Source: Bacteroidota bacterium
GTDB lineage: Bacteria > Bacteroidota > Bacteroidia > Chitinophagales > Chitinophagaceae
Direction of reading: 5' to 3'
Length of the DNA: 33,017 nucleotides
NCBI GenBank assembly: GCA_013288285.1
Contig: JABDCE010000031.1
Location: forward strand, 1-33,017
The stretch's first letter is position 1. Every line of letters starts with the position of its first letter. The notes under the pieces are model-generated. The model made no database searches, was not told the origin of the DNA, and saw only the letters and a program-made list of their open reading frames with translations. The translations under genes were made by a program, and so were the position numbers. Positions 1-7,824 of the stretch are shown in pieces.

Positions 1-237
1 GGGCGGATAAGCGCACATGAGGTGACGCCAGCGCAAGTGGCAGCCGCAGGTGCTTATGTAGAGCAGTTTGCGAAGGGTACACTATACGCACGGGTGGATG
101 GGGTGATGTGCAATGGCGCATTTCACCTGATGGAACTGGAATTAATAGAACCTTATCTATATTTAGATACGGATAGCGCCTCTTTTGGTAATTACTACCA
201 GGCGCTTTCTGCGCTTACGGTGGCTGCGGCAGTTTAG
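1..237 (+). CDS. C-terminal end of an ATP-grasp family protein (partial)
   Basis: The frame is open from base 1 to a TAG at 235-237, so the gene begins before the window; 78 codons are visible. The segment reads YARVDGV, a short spacer, then MELELIEPYLYL. This is the pattern of the last strands of an ATP-grasp domain, where Glu residues of the ELE motif bind the Mg-ATP and an Arg-Asp pair precedes them (family knowledge). Such enzymes ligate a carboxylate to an amine or thiol. The substrate cannot be read from this fragment; glutathione-synthetase/RimK-like proteins end this way. An internal GTG at 22 is not needed as a start because the frame continues upstream. Family assignment is fairly safe, substrate unknown. 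Confidence 0.7.
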   Translation, partial: GRISAHEVTPAQVAAAGAYVEQFAKGTLYARVDGVMCNGAFHLMELELIEPYLYLDTDSASFGNYYQALSALTVAAAV

Positions 238-336
238 GGGGACAAAAGACAGGTAACAATTTGGTAATAATTTATTCACATTTCAGCGGAGCCTACGAGT
301 TACTTTTGCCTGTTAATAAAGCTAATATCTATATAG

Positions 337-1551
337 ATGGTTTACAGGTATATTGTATCATTTGTTTTGTTTTTAGGTGTGTACATGCCTGCAAATGCCC
401 AAACAGGCTGCACAGATCCGGCGGCTACTAATTACAATCCACTCGCCACTACCAATGATGGTTCCTGCATATACCCGGTTACCAGCTACAGTCCGCTGTT
501 CAGGGCTAAGCTGAACCCGATAATCACGGAGACTTCAGGACTTGTGTGGACTGATGGGAAACTATGGACACATAACGACAGTGGCAACCCGGCTGAAATG
601 TATAGCGTGGACACACTGACGGGCGCTACATTGCAGACCGTGGATATAGACAACTATCCGAATATAGACTGGGAAGATATAACTGCCGACAGCAACTATA
701 TATACCTGGGCGACCACGGTAATAACAAAGGCACACGTACCGACCTGAAAGTACTGAAGATAGCCAAGGCCGATATAGGCACGGGCAGCGTAGTGCATGT
801 AAATGCCCAGGCCATCGCTTTCTCTTACACCGACCAGACTAGCTTTGTATCCAGCAGCACCAATAACTTCGACTGCGAAGCGCTTATATCGATAAAGGAT
901 TCGCTCTACATTTTTACAAAGGACAGGGGAGATATGCAAACGAGGGTATACAAGATGCCAAAGGTACCCGGCACTTATGCGCTTACCCCATACACCAACT
1001 ACAATGTAGCCGGCCTCATTACCGGCGCCGACTATAACTCTACGACAGGGGAGATAGTGCTGATAGGTTATCTGAGCGGGCATGTGAGCTCCTTCCTGTG
1101 GTTTCTGAATGACTATGCAGGCGACATGTTTTTCTCCGGCAACAAACGCAGAATAGAGATAGGTAGCAGCAGTACTGAGTGGCAGACAGAGGGTGTAGCG
1201 TGGCAATCGCCGAGCAGGATATTCATATCCAACGAGACGGCGGGTACCATTGACGCCTCGGTATATATAAGCGCAAAGCCGGCTGTGCCGACTACTGCGG
1301 TAAAGAATGTAACCAATACGCTTGCCTGCGATGTATTTCCTAATCCGGCTTCGGGCGTTTTATATGTAGATAATCTGCTATCGCCCGCAACCTATACCGT
1401 TACCAGCATAGCGGGTAAAGTGATTGAGAAAGGAAACCTGGAGGCCGGTAATAACAACCTCATTATCAGTAACTATCCGCCGGGCATCTATATCATAAAC
1501 ATGGCGGCACAGGACGGAACAACGTCTGTGGCCCGCTTTACAAAACAATAA
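337..1551 (+). CDS. T9SS-exported protein with DGSC-type motif and C-terminal sorting domain
   Basis: The 404-aa product starts with a signal peptide (residues 1-21, ending PANAQ). Next comes a Cys-containing segment at about 23-46 of the form CTDPxAxNYNPxA...DGSCxY, common in exported Bacteroidota proteins. The body (about 55-310) contains repeated Trp/Asp-rich strands (SGLVW, HNDSG, DWEDI, YLGDHGNN) and looks like a beta-propeller-type extracellular domain; I cannot name a reaction. Residues from about 330 on (VFPNPASGVLYVDNL, then GIYIINM and a terminal KQ) are a typical type A T9SS C-terminal sorting domain. The protein is therefore expected to cross the outer membrane and be released or anchored. 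A promoter-like TACTTTTG lies at 301-308. The function of the central domain is unknown. Confidence 0.8.
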   Translation: MVYRYIVSFVLFLGVYMPANAQTGCTDPAATNYNPLATTNDGSCIYPVTSYSPLFRAKLNPIITETSGLVWTDGKLWTHNDSGNPAEMYSVDTLTGATLQTVDIDNYPNIDWEDITADSNYIYLGDHGNNKGTRTDLKVLKIAKADIGTGSVVHVNAQAIAFSYTDQTSFVSSSTNNFDCEALISIKDSLYIFTKDRGDMQTRVYKMPKVPGTYALTPYTNYNVAGLITGADYNSTTGEIVLIGYLSGHVSSFLWFLNDYAGDMFFSGNKRRIEIGSSSTEWQTEGVAWQSPSRIFISNETAGTIDASVYISAKPAVPTTAVKNVTNTLACDVFPNPASGVLYVDNLLSPATYTVTSIAGKVIEKGNLEAGNNNLIISNYPPGIYIINMAAQDGTTSVARFTKQ

Positions 1552-1710
1552 GTCACGATTGCGGAGTTATGTCAATAACTTTGTAGAAATAGTGCTACTT
1601 AAGTGGGTTCTATAGAATAAGCTGCGCTCCGATAACATATAATACGCTATCTTTACACAACTCCACAGCCATCATACTGATTTTTCTATGTGTTTGACCG
1701 GGGGTATTTA

Positions 1711-1953
1711 ATGTGTAATATGCCTACAGAAAACGAAGTATTCAGGAAAATAAAGGAAATAAGTACCCGGACCGTACAACCAAGACCGCTGGTAAATACG
1801 ACGGACCTGGCCAAAGAATTGAGCATGTCTCGCGAGCACCTGCTGCCGCAGCTCACCGAATTAAAGAAACTGAGGCTCGTCAACTTCAACGATACGCAGG
1901 GATCGGCCATAAGGCTTACTTTGCTGGGCACTGTGGTGAAAAGAGATAAGTAG
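1711..1953 (+). CDS. Small winged-helix-like protein, function unknown
   Basis: This is an 80-aa protein if it starts at ATG 1711, which has a GGGGG run six bases upstream; another ATG lies at 1720 and a GTG at 1690. It is helical and charged. The order is an N-terminal helix (EVFRKIKEIS), then TTDLAKELSMSREHLLPQLTELKKLRLV, then a short hairpin ending in LTLLGTVVKR. This is the helix-turn-helix plus wing layout of small DNA-binding modules (MarR/ArsR-like size), so binding to DNA is an inference from pattern only. It stands alone: the next gene is on the other strand with its stop only 12 bases away. It could be a small regulator. Confidence 0.6.
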   Translation: MCNMPTENEVFRKIKEISTRTVQPRPLVNTTDLAKELSMSREHLLPQLTELKKLRLVNFNDTQGSAIRLTLLGTVVKRDK

Positions 1954-1965
1954 TCTGTCTGAGAT

Positions 1966-2634
1966 TCATTTCATCATCTTAATGCGTTTTTCAAGGAGTG
2001 CCTTCAGCAAAGCAAAGGCGACCAGCGCATAGGTTATTTTATCGTAGTTGGTGGTGATGAATGTAACGGCCAGGAAGGTAACAAATGCGATAGTCATAAA
2101 AAGCGTTTCCAACAAGAATTTTGCTTTTTCCTTCTTCACCAGTTCAAAAGAAAAATCTTTGTGCCTCACGATGGCTATATGGTATAGCACATACATAAAC
2201 AGGCTAGCCGTTATATTATTGATGAGGAACAGCCGCACCGACAGCACGACTATAGCGGGATTGTGCTCCAGGCTTGTAGCAACAAACGCGCTGGTAAACG
2301 GAAAGAAAATAATAGGTAACAGCAGGAAGAAATTCGCGATAACGATCCCATCGTTGTAGTTGTGGATGTGCTTAAAGAGGTAGTGGTGCAACCGCCAGTA
2401 GAAGGCGATAAGGTAGAAGCTGATGAGCAGGGAAAACAATTCCGGCCTCAATTCATTTAATTGTTCAAGAACGCTGTCTAATGTACTTTCTTTAGTGATT
2501 GGCGGCACCTTAAACTCAATGATGAGCAGCGTAATGGCAATGGCAAACACGGCATCGCTAAAGAATGCCAACCGCTCTACCTGGAAATCCTGCTTGGGGT
2601 GCTTGTGTGGATCAATTGCTCCGTTTTCGCTCAT
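1966..2634 (-). CDS. TMEM175-family (DUF1211) integral membrane protein, putative K+ channel
   Basis: The product has the hallmark FFSDAVFAIAITLLIIEF followed by VPP near its N-terminus, the FSD-containing first helix of the TMEM175/DUF1211 family. Bacterial members form tetrameric potassium-permeable channels (established for the family). About six hydrophobic segments follow. I chose ATG 2634 (222 aa, starting MSENGAID); the longer frame back to 2685 would need a TTG start and adds a segment unlike the family. The gene lies downstream of the VOC-family gene on the same strand, so the two are probably co-transcribed. A second, divergent copy of this family is at 12036-12755. Ion selectivity cannot be read from sequence alone. 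Confidence 0.85.
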   Translation of the reverse strand: MSENGAIDPHKHPKQDFQVERLAFFSDAVFAIAITLLIIEFKVPPITKESTLDSVLEQLNELRPELFSLLISFYLIAFYWRLHHYLFKHIHNYNDGIVIANFFLLLPIIFFPFTSAFVATSLEHNPAIVVLSVRLFLINNITASLFMYVLYHIAIVRHKDFSFELVKKEKAKFLLETLFMTIAFVTFLAVTFITTNYDKITYALVAFALLKALLEKRIKMMK

Positions 2635-2694
2635 ATCGCTATTGGTTACCGGCAATGAAAATAGCTGCTGGCAGGCAGATTTCAAAATCCTCGC

Positions 2695-3192
2695 TTAATA
2701 CACGGTAGTTCCCGGCCCCAGGGCATAATACGCTGTGTCGTTCGGTTCCCAAAGCTCTATACGGTTGCCTTCCGGGTCTTTGATGTGCACAAAGCTGCCG
2801 TAAGATGCGCGCTCCACAGAGTCTATTGGCCGAATGCCATGAGCTGCCAGGCTGGTCAGCAAAGCGTCCATGTTGCTGACACGGTAGTTGATCATAAATT
2901 CCTTTTCAAAGTACTTAGACGTTTCCTTAAAAGGCGCCCAAAGTGTGAAGCCTTTCTTTGTGCTGTCACCTGCCTGGCGCCACTCAAAGTTGGCGCCATA
3001 GTCTGTGCTTCTGACGCCGAGATTGGCGCTGTACCATTCTTTAAGTTTCTTAGGGTCTTTGCACTTAAAGAAGATACCACCTATGCCTGTGACACCATTA
3101 GTGGAGGTATGCTCCGCTTTCTTTATGCCTACCGCATACCCAATGGCGAATGAACAGATGATAACGGCAATGAGTGTGGATAGTTTTTTCAT
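2695..3192 (-). CDS. VOC-family (glyoxalase/bleomycin-resistance fold) protein with N-terminal membrane anchor
   Basis: The 165-aa product begins with a hydrophobic stretch (MKKLSTLIAVIICSFAIGY) that is either a signal peptide or a single anchor, so it acts outside the cytoplasm. Residues from about 36 to 150 form one VOC module: GIGGIFFKCKDPKKLKEWY, then a hydrophobic middle, then HIKDPEGNRIELWEP. The last is the typical final strand carrying a Glu metal ligand. VOC proteins include dioxygenases, glyoxalases and antibiotic-binding proteins; nothing here decides which. It is the upstream member of a two-gene reverse-strand unit with the TMEM175-like gene. An exported VOC protein is less common than a cytoplasmic one. 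Confidence 0.8.
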   Translation of the reverse strand: MKKLSTLIAVIICSFAIGYAVGIKKAEHTSTNGVTGIGGIFFKCKDPKKLKEWYSANLGVRSTDYGANFEWRQAGDSTKKGFTLWAPFKETSKYFEKEFMINYRVSNMDALLTSLAAHGIRPIDSVERASYGSFVHIKDPEGNRIELWEPNDTAYYALGPGTTVY

Positions 3193-3338
3193 CTTTTTTG
3201 CGTTTGGGATAAAAATAGTATGAATTGGCAGGATTATTTAAAAATACAAAGGCCGCGGGCGGCTCATTTGCCGAACACTTTCCTCGTAGTTGTACATTTT
3301 ATGGCTTATGCTCAGGAATTTTTTGCATGTTTCTTTCT

Positions 3339-4283
3339 TTATTGAAATGTCACCTTTGACAGATCAGCCCCCATTCCTTTGAGTTCGGCATAGGTTAGCT
3401 TATCCATGATAGCACCGTCAAAGCAGATGGTTTTGATGGCCCGGTAATATTTATTTGTAAGGGCATATGTTGGACGGAAAGAAACATTCTGAAGCTTAGC
3501 GCCATTGAATGTCGCTTCTTCCAGAGCCGTTTTGTCGAACTTAACACCAATGAAGCTCTGACCATCAAGGCGCAAATTCCGCATATCGGAATACTTAAAG
3601 TCTACATTTTTAAAGATGCAATTTTCGAAAACCGTCTTTCTAAGGTCTGTCTTTGTCAGCTTTACATCAATCAGTTCAGCGCCACTGAATTTTGCTCCTG
3701 CCAGTCCTGATGCACTAAATACAGTACGGACGAGAATGGTTTTGTTAAAGATTGCATTTGTAAGGTCATTGGCAGACAGCGCGCAATCGGTCAGGTTAGT
3801 CCGATCGAAATTGGCTTCACGTATATCGCAAGCTTTAAATGAACTGCCAGTCAGGTCTGCACCGGTGAAGTCGGAGCCGCGCAATGCACTACCATTAAAT
3901 GCCCTTTTGTGTGCGGTAACGCCAGCAAAGTCACTGTCTGACAGGTTACCTCCGCTGAAGTTCATCAGCAACGGTCGCTCCTGCGACAAAGAGACGTGGT
4001 TAGCGGATGTTTGTGCTGTTTGTTCGATGTCTCCACTGTTGTCAATGGACTTAAACGCCGTATCGCCATCTGACGAAGGAAAATTTTCTGAAAAGTAATT
4101 AAGGTCAACATCGAGAATTTCCGCGAGCCGGTTAATAGTAACGATGTCGGGGATTGATTCCCCCCGTTCCCATTTTCCAACTGCCTGCGGGCTGATAAAT
4201 AGAAGTTGCGCGAGTTGCGCCTGGGACATATTTTTCTGTTTTCTTGCTGCGGCAATTTTGCTGCCGACCATCTTAGTATCCAT
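3339..4283 (-). CDS. XRE-family HTH regulator fused to a pentapeptide-repeat domain
   Basis: The 314-aa product has two parts. Residues 6-62 are an XRE/Cro-type helix-turn-helix (KIAAARKQKNMSQAQLAQLL, then SPQAVGKWERGESIPD). After a Ser/Thr/Asp-rich linker (about 66-105), residues 109-269 form an almost unbroken run of roughly 32 pentapeptide repeats of the A(D/N)Lxx / AxFxx type. Such repeats fold into a right-handed quadrilateral beta-helix that in some families mimics DNA (family knowledge). The start ATG at 4283 fits the HTH position. A TTTG/TACCTTTG promoter lies directly upstream, preceded by three phased GTTGT repeats (4357-4402) that may be its own operator. The gene is monocistronic. 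A sensory or protein-binding role for the repeats is inference. Confidence 0.88.
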   Translation of the reverse strand: MDTKMVGSKIAAARKQKNMSQAQLAQLLFISPQAVGKWERGESIPDIVTINRLAEILDVDLNYFSENFPSSDGDTAFKSIDNSGDIEQTAQTSANHVSLSQERPLLMNFSGGNLSDSDFAGVTAHKRAFNGSALRGSDFTGADLTGSSFKACDIREANFDRTNLTDCALSANDLTNAIFNKTILVRTVFSASGLAGAKFSGAELIDVKLTKTDLRKTVFENCIFKNVDFKYSDMRNLRLDGQSFIGVKFDKTALEEATFNGAKLQNVSFRPTYALTNKYYRAIKTICFDGAIMDKLTYAELKGMGADLSKVTFQ

Positions 4284-4305
4284 AAGTAATGTTTTTTTGA
4301 TACTG

Positions 4306-4340
4306 CAAAGGTATTTCAGAGTAGTCCCTGAATCAGCAAA
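4306..4340 (-). promoter_or_regulatory. Bacteroidota-type promoter for the HTH/pentapeptide gene
   Basis: Read on the reverse strand, TTTG (4340-4337) is followed after 23 bases by TACCTTTG (4313-4306), matching the TTTG...TAnnTTTG pattern of Bacteroidota sigma-ABfr promoters. It sits 23 bases before the ATG at 4283. Confidence 0.6.
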
Positions 4341-4355
4341 AAGTCAAACACTCTT

Positions 4356-4402
4356 AGTTGTCATTTCGCTACTTGCAGTTGTATTTAACAACTGTGGGTT
4401 GT
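4356..4402. repeat. Three GTTGT direct repeats spaced about two helical turns
   Basis: The pentamer GTTGT occurs at 4357, 4378 and 4398, each followed within one base by ATTT, with spacings of 21 and 20 bases. All three copies therefore face the same side of the DNA helix, just upstream of the -33 box of the HTH/pentapeptide gene. This geometry suggests a cooperative regulator site; which protein binds is not shown. Confidence 0.4.
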
Positions 4403-4437
4403 ATTTGCGAGATAACTTGATAGTAGACTCTTTTTTT

Positions 4438-4458
4438 TGATTGTAAGGGAAACAATCA
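4438..4458. repeat. Perfect 7-bp inverted repeat in the 300-bp spacer
   Basis: TGATTGT (4438-4444) and ACAATCA (4452-4458) are separated by seven bases. The reverse strand continues into an A tract rather than T, so it is not a terminator in that direction. It may be an operator or chance in an AT-rich spacer. Apart from this, the promoter and the GTTGT array, I see nothing else in 4284-4583. Confidence 0.25.
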
Positions 4459-4583
4459 TAAAAATGTTTATAAATAGTTGACAATTTAAGTACATTATCT
4501 AAGAACGTTTTCTTACCAAGGATATCTGTAAGTTAGTCGGGCAGTTTTCTTCTTTATCAAAACCTCTTAAACAACTGGCCAAG

Positions 4584-5939
4584 CTAGTGTGCCTTTGCGC
4601 TGCTTTTGAATATGCCGGGGTATAATACACCATCAGGTGCGGTAAAATCAAGATTGAGTAATTGTGCTATGATTGGGGCTATATCTTCAAGTCCCATTTG
4701 TGGTATTACCATGCCCTTATTAAAGGCGGGGCCATAACCTATGAAGCCGGTCTGTATCTCTTTAAAGTCGGGGTAGTAGCCGTGTGTGCCGCCATGCGCA
4801 GCTTTTAGTTCATCGCCGTCTATGGCGCTGCTCATATTTATGCCTTGTATGGGCGTGAGCGCCAGTGCCACATCGGGGTCTGCGCCCCTTGCCTGTAGCT
4901 CAACTCCCTTTACTACCCGAAACAATTTTTTGGTAGCCGGGGGAAGGCCGGCGAGTATTGCTTCTACCTGCTCCAGTGTTTTTTTGTCGTCTTTGTCTTT
5001 CAAGTGCAGAAATGCCGCAGCACCTGATGTGTGGAATATGGCTTTGTATTCCGTTTTCCCGTTGATCTTTGATACCAGCCCCTTGGCAGCCAGCCAAACG
5101 TTGGGCGATAGCGTAGTATGGATATCTACAAAGCCGTGGTCGCCGGTGATAATGATGGCTGTGCTGTCTTTAATGCCGGCCATCTGCACGGCTTCGAGTA
5201 TTTTGCCAATGGCATTATCGGCATTTGCTACCGCTCTTTTTACCATCGCTCCCTGTCGGCCTTCGGCATGTTCATAATGGTCTACACAGACGAGGTGTAT
5301 AGCCAGGAGGTTTGGCTTGTAGGTGCGCAGGATGTAGGAGGCCATGCGGGCTATGTTCTCGTCCTTGGTCAGATAATTTTCATTGAGGGCGTCTGCTGTT
5401 ATTTTGCCGGTGGCGTTTTGTTCAATCTCTTCAAACAGGCCCTTGGGTGTGGTGTTATCGCGTATGGGGGATATTTTGTCTGCCTTACTGTCGAGCGGCC
5501 ATATTTCGGGGACATTATAATCGATGGGAGCGCCCACAGATACCGGCCATGACACTGCTGCTGACCTGAGGCCTGCTTTATGCACTGCATCCCACAGCGT
5601 AGGTGTTTTTATGGCGCTGGTATACCAGTACCATCTTCCTTGCAGGCCGGCGAGGTCGAAAAGTTCGTTGTAATAGATGCCATGCTTTGATGGCAGGGCC
5701 CCTGTGACCATAGTAGTATGTGAGGGATAGGTGACAGACGGGAATACACTGGTGACGCCATCGGCATAAACGCCGGCATCCTTCATCTGGTGCAGCACAG
5801 GTGTACCCCATGCATCGTCTTTATAGAAGTCGGGCCGTGAACCATCAATACTAATGAGTATGACATACTTGGTGGATTGCGCCATGCAGGCAATATGTAA
5901 CAGGCACACGGCAAATAAAAGAAGTAGCGTTTTGTACAT
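4584..5939 (-). CDS. Secreted nucleotide pyrophosphatase/phosphodiesterase (NPP) of the alkaline phosphatase superfamily
   Basis: With ATG 5939 the product is 451 aa with a signal peptide ending near residue 21 (CMAQ); the frame could extend seven codons to a TTG at 5960. It carries the NPP metal-site set: D32 (ISIDGSRPD), the Thr nucleophile T70 in FPSVTYPSH, D220 and H224 (VCVDHYEHAEG), D267-H268 (ITGDHGFVD) and H386 (GGTHGYYP). These bind two Zn ions. The family hydrolyses phosphodiester or pyrophosphate bonds of nucleotides or choline phosphodiesters; the Thr nucleophile marks NPP-type rather than Ser alkaline phosphatases. It is expected in the periplasm or outside the cell. It diverges from the lipoprotein gene at 6120, with which it shares a 180-bp spacer. 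Confidence 0.88.
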   Translation of the reverse strand: MYKTLLLLFAVCLLHIACMAQSTKYVILISIDGSRPDFYKDDAWGTPVLHQMKDAGVYADGVTSVFPSVTYPSHTTMVTGALPSKHGIYYNELFDLAGLQGRWYWYTSAIKTPTLWDAVHKAGLRSAAVSWPVSVGAPIDYNVPEIWPLDSKADKISPIRDNTTPKGLFEEIEQNATGKITADALNENYLTKDENIARMASYILRTYKPNLLAIHLVCVDHYEHAEGRQGAMVKRAVANADNAIGKILEAVQMAGIKDSTAIIITGDHGFVDIHTTLSPNVWLAAKGLVSKINGKTEYKAIFHTSGAAAFLHLKDKDDKKTLEQVEAILAGLPPATKKLFRVVKGVELQARGADPDVALALTPIQGINMSSAIDGDELKAAHGGTHGYYPDFKEIQTGFIGYGPAFNKGMVIPQMGLEDIAPIIAQLLNLDFTAPDGVLYPGIFKSSAKAH

Positions 5940-6064
5940 GAGCAGAGATTGTTTCTCCAAACTTATTGATGCAGTATTGCTTTAGTGTTGCGGCGGTGTT
6001 GTGTTTTTGTAATGTTTTTAGGGGGTAAAATCCGGAATAATTGTCTATACATATGTGCTAAGAC

Positions 6065-6086
6065 TTGTTTCTGCAATCAGAAACAA
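6065..6086. repeat. Perfect 9-bp inverted repeat between divergent genes
   Basis: TTGTTTCTG (6065-6073) and CAGAAACAA (6078-6086) flank CAAT. The element lies in the spacer between the divergent NPP and retropepsin-like genes, 33 bases before the lipoprotein ATG. It has no T tract on either strand, which favours a dimeric regulator site over a terminator. Binding protein unknown. Confidence 0.45.
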
Positions 6087-6119
6087 ATATCTTGTCCATC
6101 ACACACTAATAAATTAAGG

Positions 6120-7334
6120 ATGAAATTCATTCAAACAACAGCACTTGCCTTGCTACTAGGCCTTACTTCGGGCTGCAGCACGCTGAAAACACTTAAATAC
6201 ATAAAGGGTGGGAGCCTGTACCCGGCTGCTTTTAAGACAGAAGTGGCTTTTGAAATGCGCTTGGGGCTTATAGTGCTCAAAGTGAAAATACATGGGAAGG
6301 AGCATAGCTTTATACTTGATTCCGGCGCGCCCGATGCGATATCAAAGGAACTGGCGGCGGAACTGGGCATAAAAAATGCGGGCAATGGAAAACTCAAAGA
6401 TTCGCAGGGAAACAGCAGCAGCCTGGGGTTTGCGGCGGTAGACAGTATGGATTTTGGCGGCCTGCTATTTCTTAATGTTGGCACTGCGATCGTAGATCTG
6501 CCACCATCGAACGACATAACTTGTTTTAACGTGGATGGGATCATAGGCGCCAACCTGATGCGCAAGGCTATATGGGAGATAGATTATGAGCGGCATATCA
6601 TTACCATAACCAGCAGCCTTGATTCGCTCACGGTTCCCGCCAATGCACAAACAGTTAAGTTTCACACAGACCTTGTGGGCGTACCAATGATAGACGTGCA
6701 ACTGAACGGGGTAACTGAACACAATGTGATTGCTGACCTGGGCTCTAACCACGATTTCAACTGCTCGATGGCGACATATAAAAAGCTGGAGGAAAATGGC
6801 CTTCATACCAATACCTATGAATATGGCGCGGGCTCTTCCGGAGCGTTTGGCAGAGGCAAGGATGACACAACCTGGTATACGGTTGTTTCTTCCATTGGGT
6901 TGGGCAATCTGAAACTCACTGATCAGGTAGTGGATTTCAGTGAAAAGGCCTCAAAAACTATTGGCACCAATTTCTTTAAACATTACCGACTCATATTCGA
7001 CTGGTCGGCGCATGAGTTAACGATGATACCGGTAAGTACGTATGACAACACGAGCAAAAAGTCATACAGCTTTTCGCTCGAGCTGAGGGACAACAAAGTC
7101 TTTATTAGTTCGGTGCGAACTAAGATAGGTGTAGCTGCCACAGGCCCGCAACTGGGCGACCAGGTATTGGAGATAGATAGGGTGGACTACCGTACCTGCA
7201 GCCATGATAGTTGGTGTGGGCTGCTCAGCCGGCGTTTTTATGATACAGCCACCAGTGCCTCTATACTGGTGAAGCGCGGAGATAAGGAATTGAAGTACGA
7301 GGTGGAGAAGGAGGCGATGGTTAGCGGGAAGTGA
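6120..7334 (+). CDS. Lipoprotein with duplicated retropepsin-like aspartyl protease fold and PDZ domain
   Basis: I start at ATG 6120 rather than 5985 because it gives a lipoprotein signal peptide with cleavage before C19 (LTSGC). The 404-aa product has two pepsin-like halves. The first motif is D67-S-G (FILDSGAPDAIS) with the flap/psi-loop GIIGANLM near 140. The second is D206-L-G-S (VIADLGSNHDF), where DTG/DSG would be usual. A PDZ-like module follows at about 320-365 (DNKVFISSV, then GPQLGDQVLEIDRVDYR). Bacteroidota encode many aspartyl-protease/PDZ proteins of this layout. It would sit on the periplasmic side of a membrane. The Leu in the second motif may reduce or alter activity; whether it cleaves anything is unknown. 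Confidence 0.8.
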   Translation: MKFIQTTALALLLGLTSGCSTLKTLKYIKGGSLYPAAFKTEVAFEMRLGLIVLKVKIHGKEHSFILDSGAPDAISKELAAELGIKNAGNGKLKDSQGNSSSLGFAAVDSMDFGGLLFLNVGTAIVDLPPSNDITCFNVDGIIGANLMRKAIWEIDYERHIITITSSLDSLTVPANAQTVKFHTDLVGVPMIDVQLNGVTEHNVIADLGSNHDFNCSMATYKKLEENGLHTNTYEYGAGSSGAFGRGKDDTTWYTVVSSIGLGNLKLTDQVVDFSEKASKTIGTNFFKHYRLIFDWSAHELTMIPVSTYDNTSKKSYSFSLELRDNKVFISSVRTKIGVAATGPQLGDQVLEIDRVDYRTCSHDSWCGLLSRRFYDTATSASILVKRGDKELKYEVEKEAMVSGK

Positions 7335-7441
7335 GGCGACAACTTGCAAAGGATATATCTGCACATTTAAGGATCAGGCAATATTTTCAGTAGGTTTTTC
7401 TGTGATAGATGTTTTTTCGAAAAATGTGGCAACTTTGCAAT

Positions 7442-7651
7442 ATGAAAGCAGCAAATATTCTTATAGCACATCCGGCTAACAGCAATAAACTAAATGCTTT
7501 AATGGCTGTGATGAAGGCGCTGGACATAAAATACGAAGTGTCACCATACGATCCTCAATACGTTGACATGATTCTACAGGGAGATAAGGATAGAAAAGAG
7601 GGCAAGGGAAAGAAAATTTCAAAGGATGAGTTAGATGCGCTACGGAAATAA
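7442..7651 (+). CDS. Small DUF2683-like protein (antitoxin-like), no toxin partner
   Basis: With ATG 7442 the protein has 69 residues (MKAANILIAHP...). It shows the order of small Bacteroidota DUF2683-type proteins: a strand, a KLNALMAVMKALDIKYEV helix-strand, YDPQYVDMI, then a Lys-rich tail (KGKKISKDELDAL). These resemble antitoxins in size and layout, but no toxin gene lies beside it: both neighbours are unrelated and downstream is a hairpin and a reverse-strand gene. An 11-codon N-terminal extension from ATG 7409 is possible but adds nothing family-like. A CAACTTTG -7-like box ends only six bases before the ATG, so a very short leader is possible. Confidence 0.6.
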   Translation: MKAANILIAHPANSNKLNALMAVMKALDIKYEVSPYDPQYVDMILQGDKDRKEGKGKKISKDELDALRK

Positions 7652-7662
7652 TTCTCCTTCCT

Positions 7663-7701
7663 ATTGCTCAAGAGAATTTGCCTTATTGGCAAAGAAGCAA
7701 T
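7663..7701 (+). other. Nested hairpin downstream of the small DUF2683-like gene
   Basis: An outer stem ATTGCT/AGCAAT (7663-7668 and 7696-7701) encloses an inner stem TTTGCC/GGCAAA (7677-7682 and 7688-7693) with a five-base loop. There is no clear T tract after it, so it may protect the mRNA 3' end rather than terminate. The remaining bases up to 7824 show nothing I can name. Confidence 0.3.
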
Positions 7702-7824
7702 AATAAGATAGTTTTGAAACGAATTGCATCCTTATAAAGGCAATAGCCGAAGATCCATACCGTGCTAGTAAAATCGTAAAAAAAACAAACGAATACCACG
7801 TTGAGCAGAATAGAATCAAATCTC

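Noticed and set aside
562-1206. Long open frame on the reverse strand inside the first T9SS gene
   Set aside because: It lies fully antisense to a gene with signal peptide and sorting domain, and its translation has no domain pattern; it is a coding shadow.
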